DNA of 5,356 nt, taken from JAFLCA01 sp041907145 (GTDB lineage: Bacteria > Bdellovibrionota_C > UBA2361 > JAFLCA01). Location of the stretch: NCBI GenBank assembly GCA_041907145.1, contig JAYRHW010000087.1, positions 1-5,356 on the forward strand, in the 5' to 3' direction. Below are positions 5,094 through 5,356 of the stretch, piece after piece. A program made the position numbers and the translations under genes. Numbering within the stretch: the first letter of the stretch is position 1; each line of letters begins with the position of its first letter. Under the pieces are notes generated by a model. That model had not been told where the DNA came from and did not search any database. It worked only from the letters and a program-made list of their open reading frames with translations.

Positions 5094-5356
5094 ATGGCAA
5101 AGAAAGCCGCCAAAAAGGCAATGAAGAAAGCTGCCCCCAAGAAGGCCACCAAGATGGTTGCCGCCGTTAAGCCGACGCCGAAGGTTCGTTCCGCTTCGAA
5201 GCCGAAGAACAGCAGCACCCTTAGCTACACCCAGTCAGAGTTCATTGAGAATATCCGTGGATTCTGCGGCTTGGCAAAGCGCTCGATGGCCAAGGAACTT
5301 TGCGAAGATATCGCGATGTTTATCAAAGATTCGCTCCGCAAGGGCTACAAGATCCC
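5094..5356 (+). CDS. HU-family DNA-binding protein with lysine-rich N-terminal tail (3' end missing)
   Basis: The frame is open from ATG 5094 to the window edge, giving 87 complete residues. Residues 1-40 form a basic, low-complexity tail of Ala, Lys, Pro and Val built on AKKAAKKA-like units, resembling histone H1-like tails. From about residue 43 the sequence follows the start of the HU/IHF fold: helix 1 (TQSEFIENIRGFCGL, 46-60) and helix 2 with its turn (KRSMAKELCEDIAMFIKDSLRKG, 62-84), then the first strand (YKIP). The beta arms that grip DNA, normally after a GFG.F.V motif, lie beyond the window. HU proteins bend and compact DNA in the nucleoid; the basic tail should add non-specific DNA contact. 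Two cysteines (58 and 70) in the helices are unusual for HU. A strong ribosome site and candidate promoter precede the gene. The hydrophobic open frame on the opposite strand is the antisense of the lysine codons and not a gene. Confidence 0.82.
   Translation, partial: MAKKAAKKAMKKAAPKKATKMVAAVKPTPKVRSASKPKNSSTLSYTQSEFIENIRGFCGLAKRSMAKELCEDIAMFIKDSLRKGYKI

Noticed and set aside
4853..5218. 121-residue hydrophobic minus-strand frame
   Set aside because: It is the antisense of the lysine-rich tail of the HU-like gene, which has its own ribosome site and recognisable domain.

Overview
The window looks like ordinary chromosomal DNA of a Gram-negative-type bacterium. The support is Sec signal peptides, a lipobox lipoprotein, Shine-Dalgarno sites of the GGAGG type, moderate GC content and compact gene spacing. 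The phylum cannot be fixed from the sequence. There is no tRNA, rRNA, CRISPR array, transposase or phage gene.

Four convincing genes lie on the minus strand, and a fifth lies on the plus strand and is cut by the right edge. Reading left to right: 2-85 may be the tail of an unidentified plus-strand gene. 120-683 (minus) is a small lipoprotein with a cupin domain whose usual metal-binding histidines are replaced. 757-1908 (minus) is an M20 metallopeptidase of the glutamate carboxypeptidase (CPG2) type with all metal ligands present. 2002-3588 (minus) is a large secreted protein with an Ig/cadherin-like domain. 3589-4096 is a roughly 0.5 kb region with a strong hairpin and one doubtful small ORF. 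4097-4792 (minus) is an exported protein with a PsbP/DcrB-like look and a C-terminal membrane anchor. 4793-5093 is a divergent promoter region with three copies of a GAAATGC-type motif. 5094-5356 (plus) is the start of an HU-family DNA-binding protein with a lysine-rich N-terminal tail.

The 2002-3588 gene ends in a clear 13-bp intrinsic terminator at 1944-1977. This separates it from the peptidase gene and shows that the longest peptidase ORF (TTG at 1995) begins too early; ATG at 1908 is preferred. A plausible promoter uses the 3' arm of that terminator as its -35 box. The peptidase and cupin genes are about 73 bp apart and may be co-transcribed. Three of the four minus-strand products carry export signals, so the strand is biased to cell-envelope functions, but nothing shows that they act in one pathway.

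I do not see a clear new multi-gene system. The most useful leads are the terminator/promoter composite palindrome at 1930-1977, the three spaced palindromic motifs upstream of the HU-like gene, and the multi-domain secreted protein.
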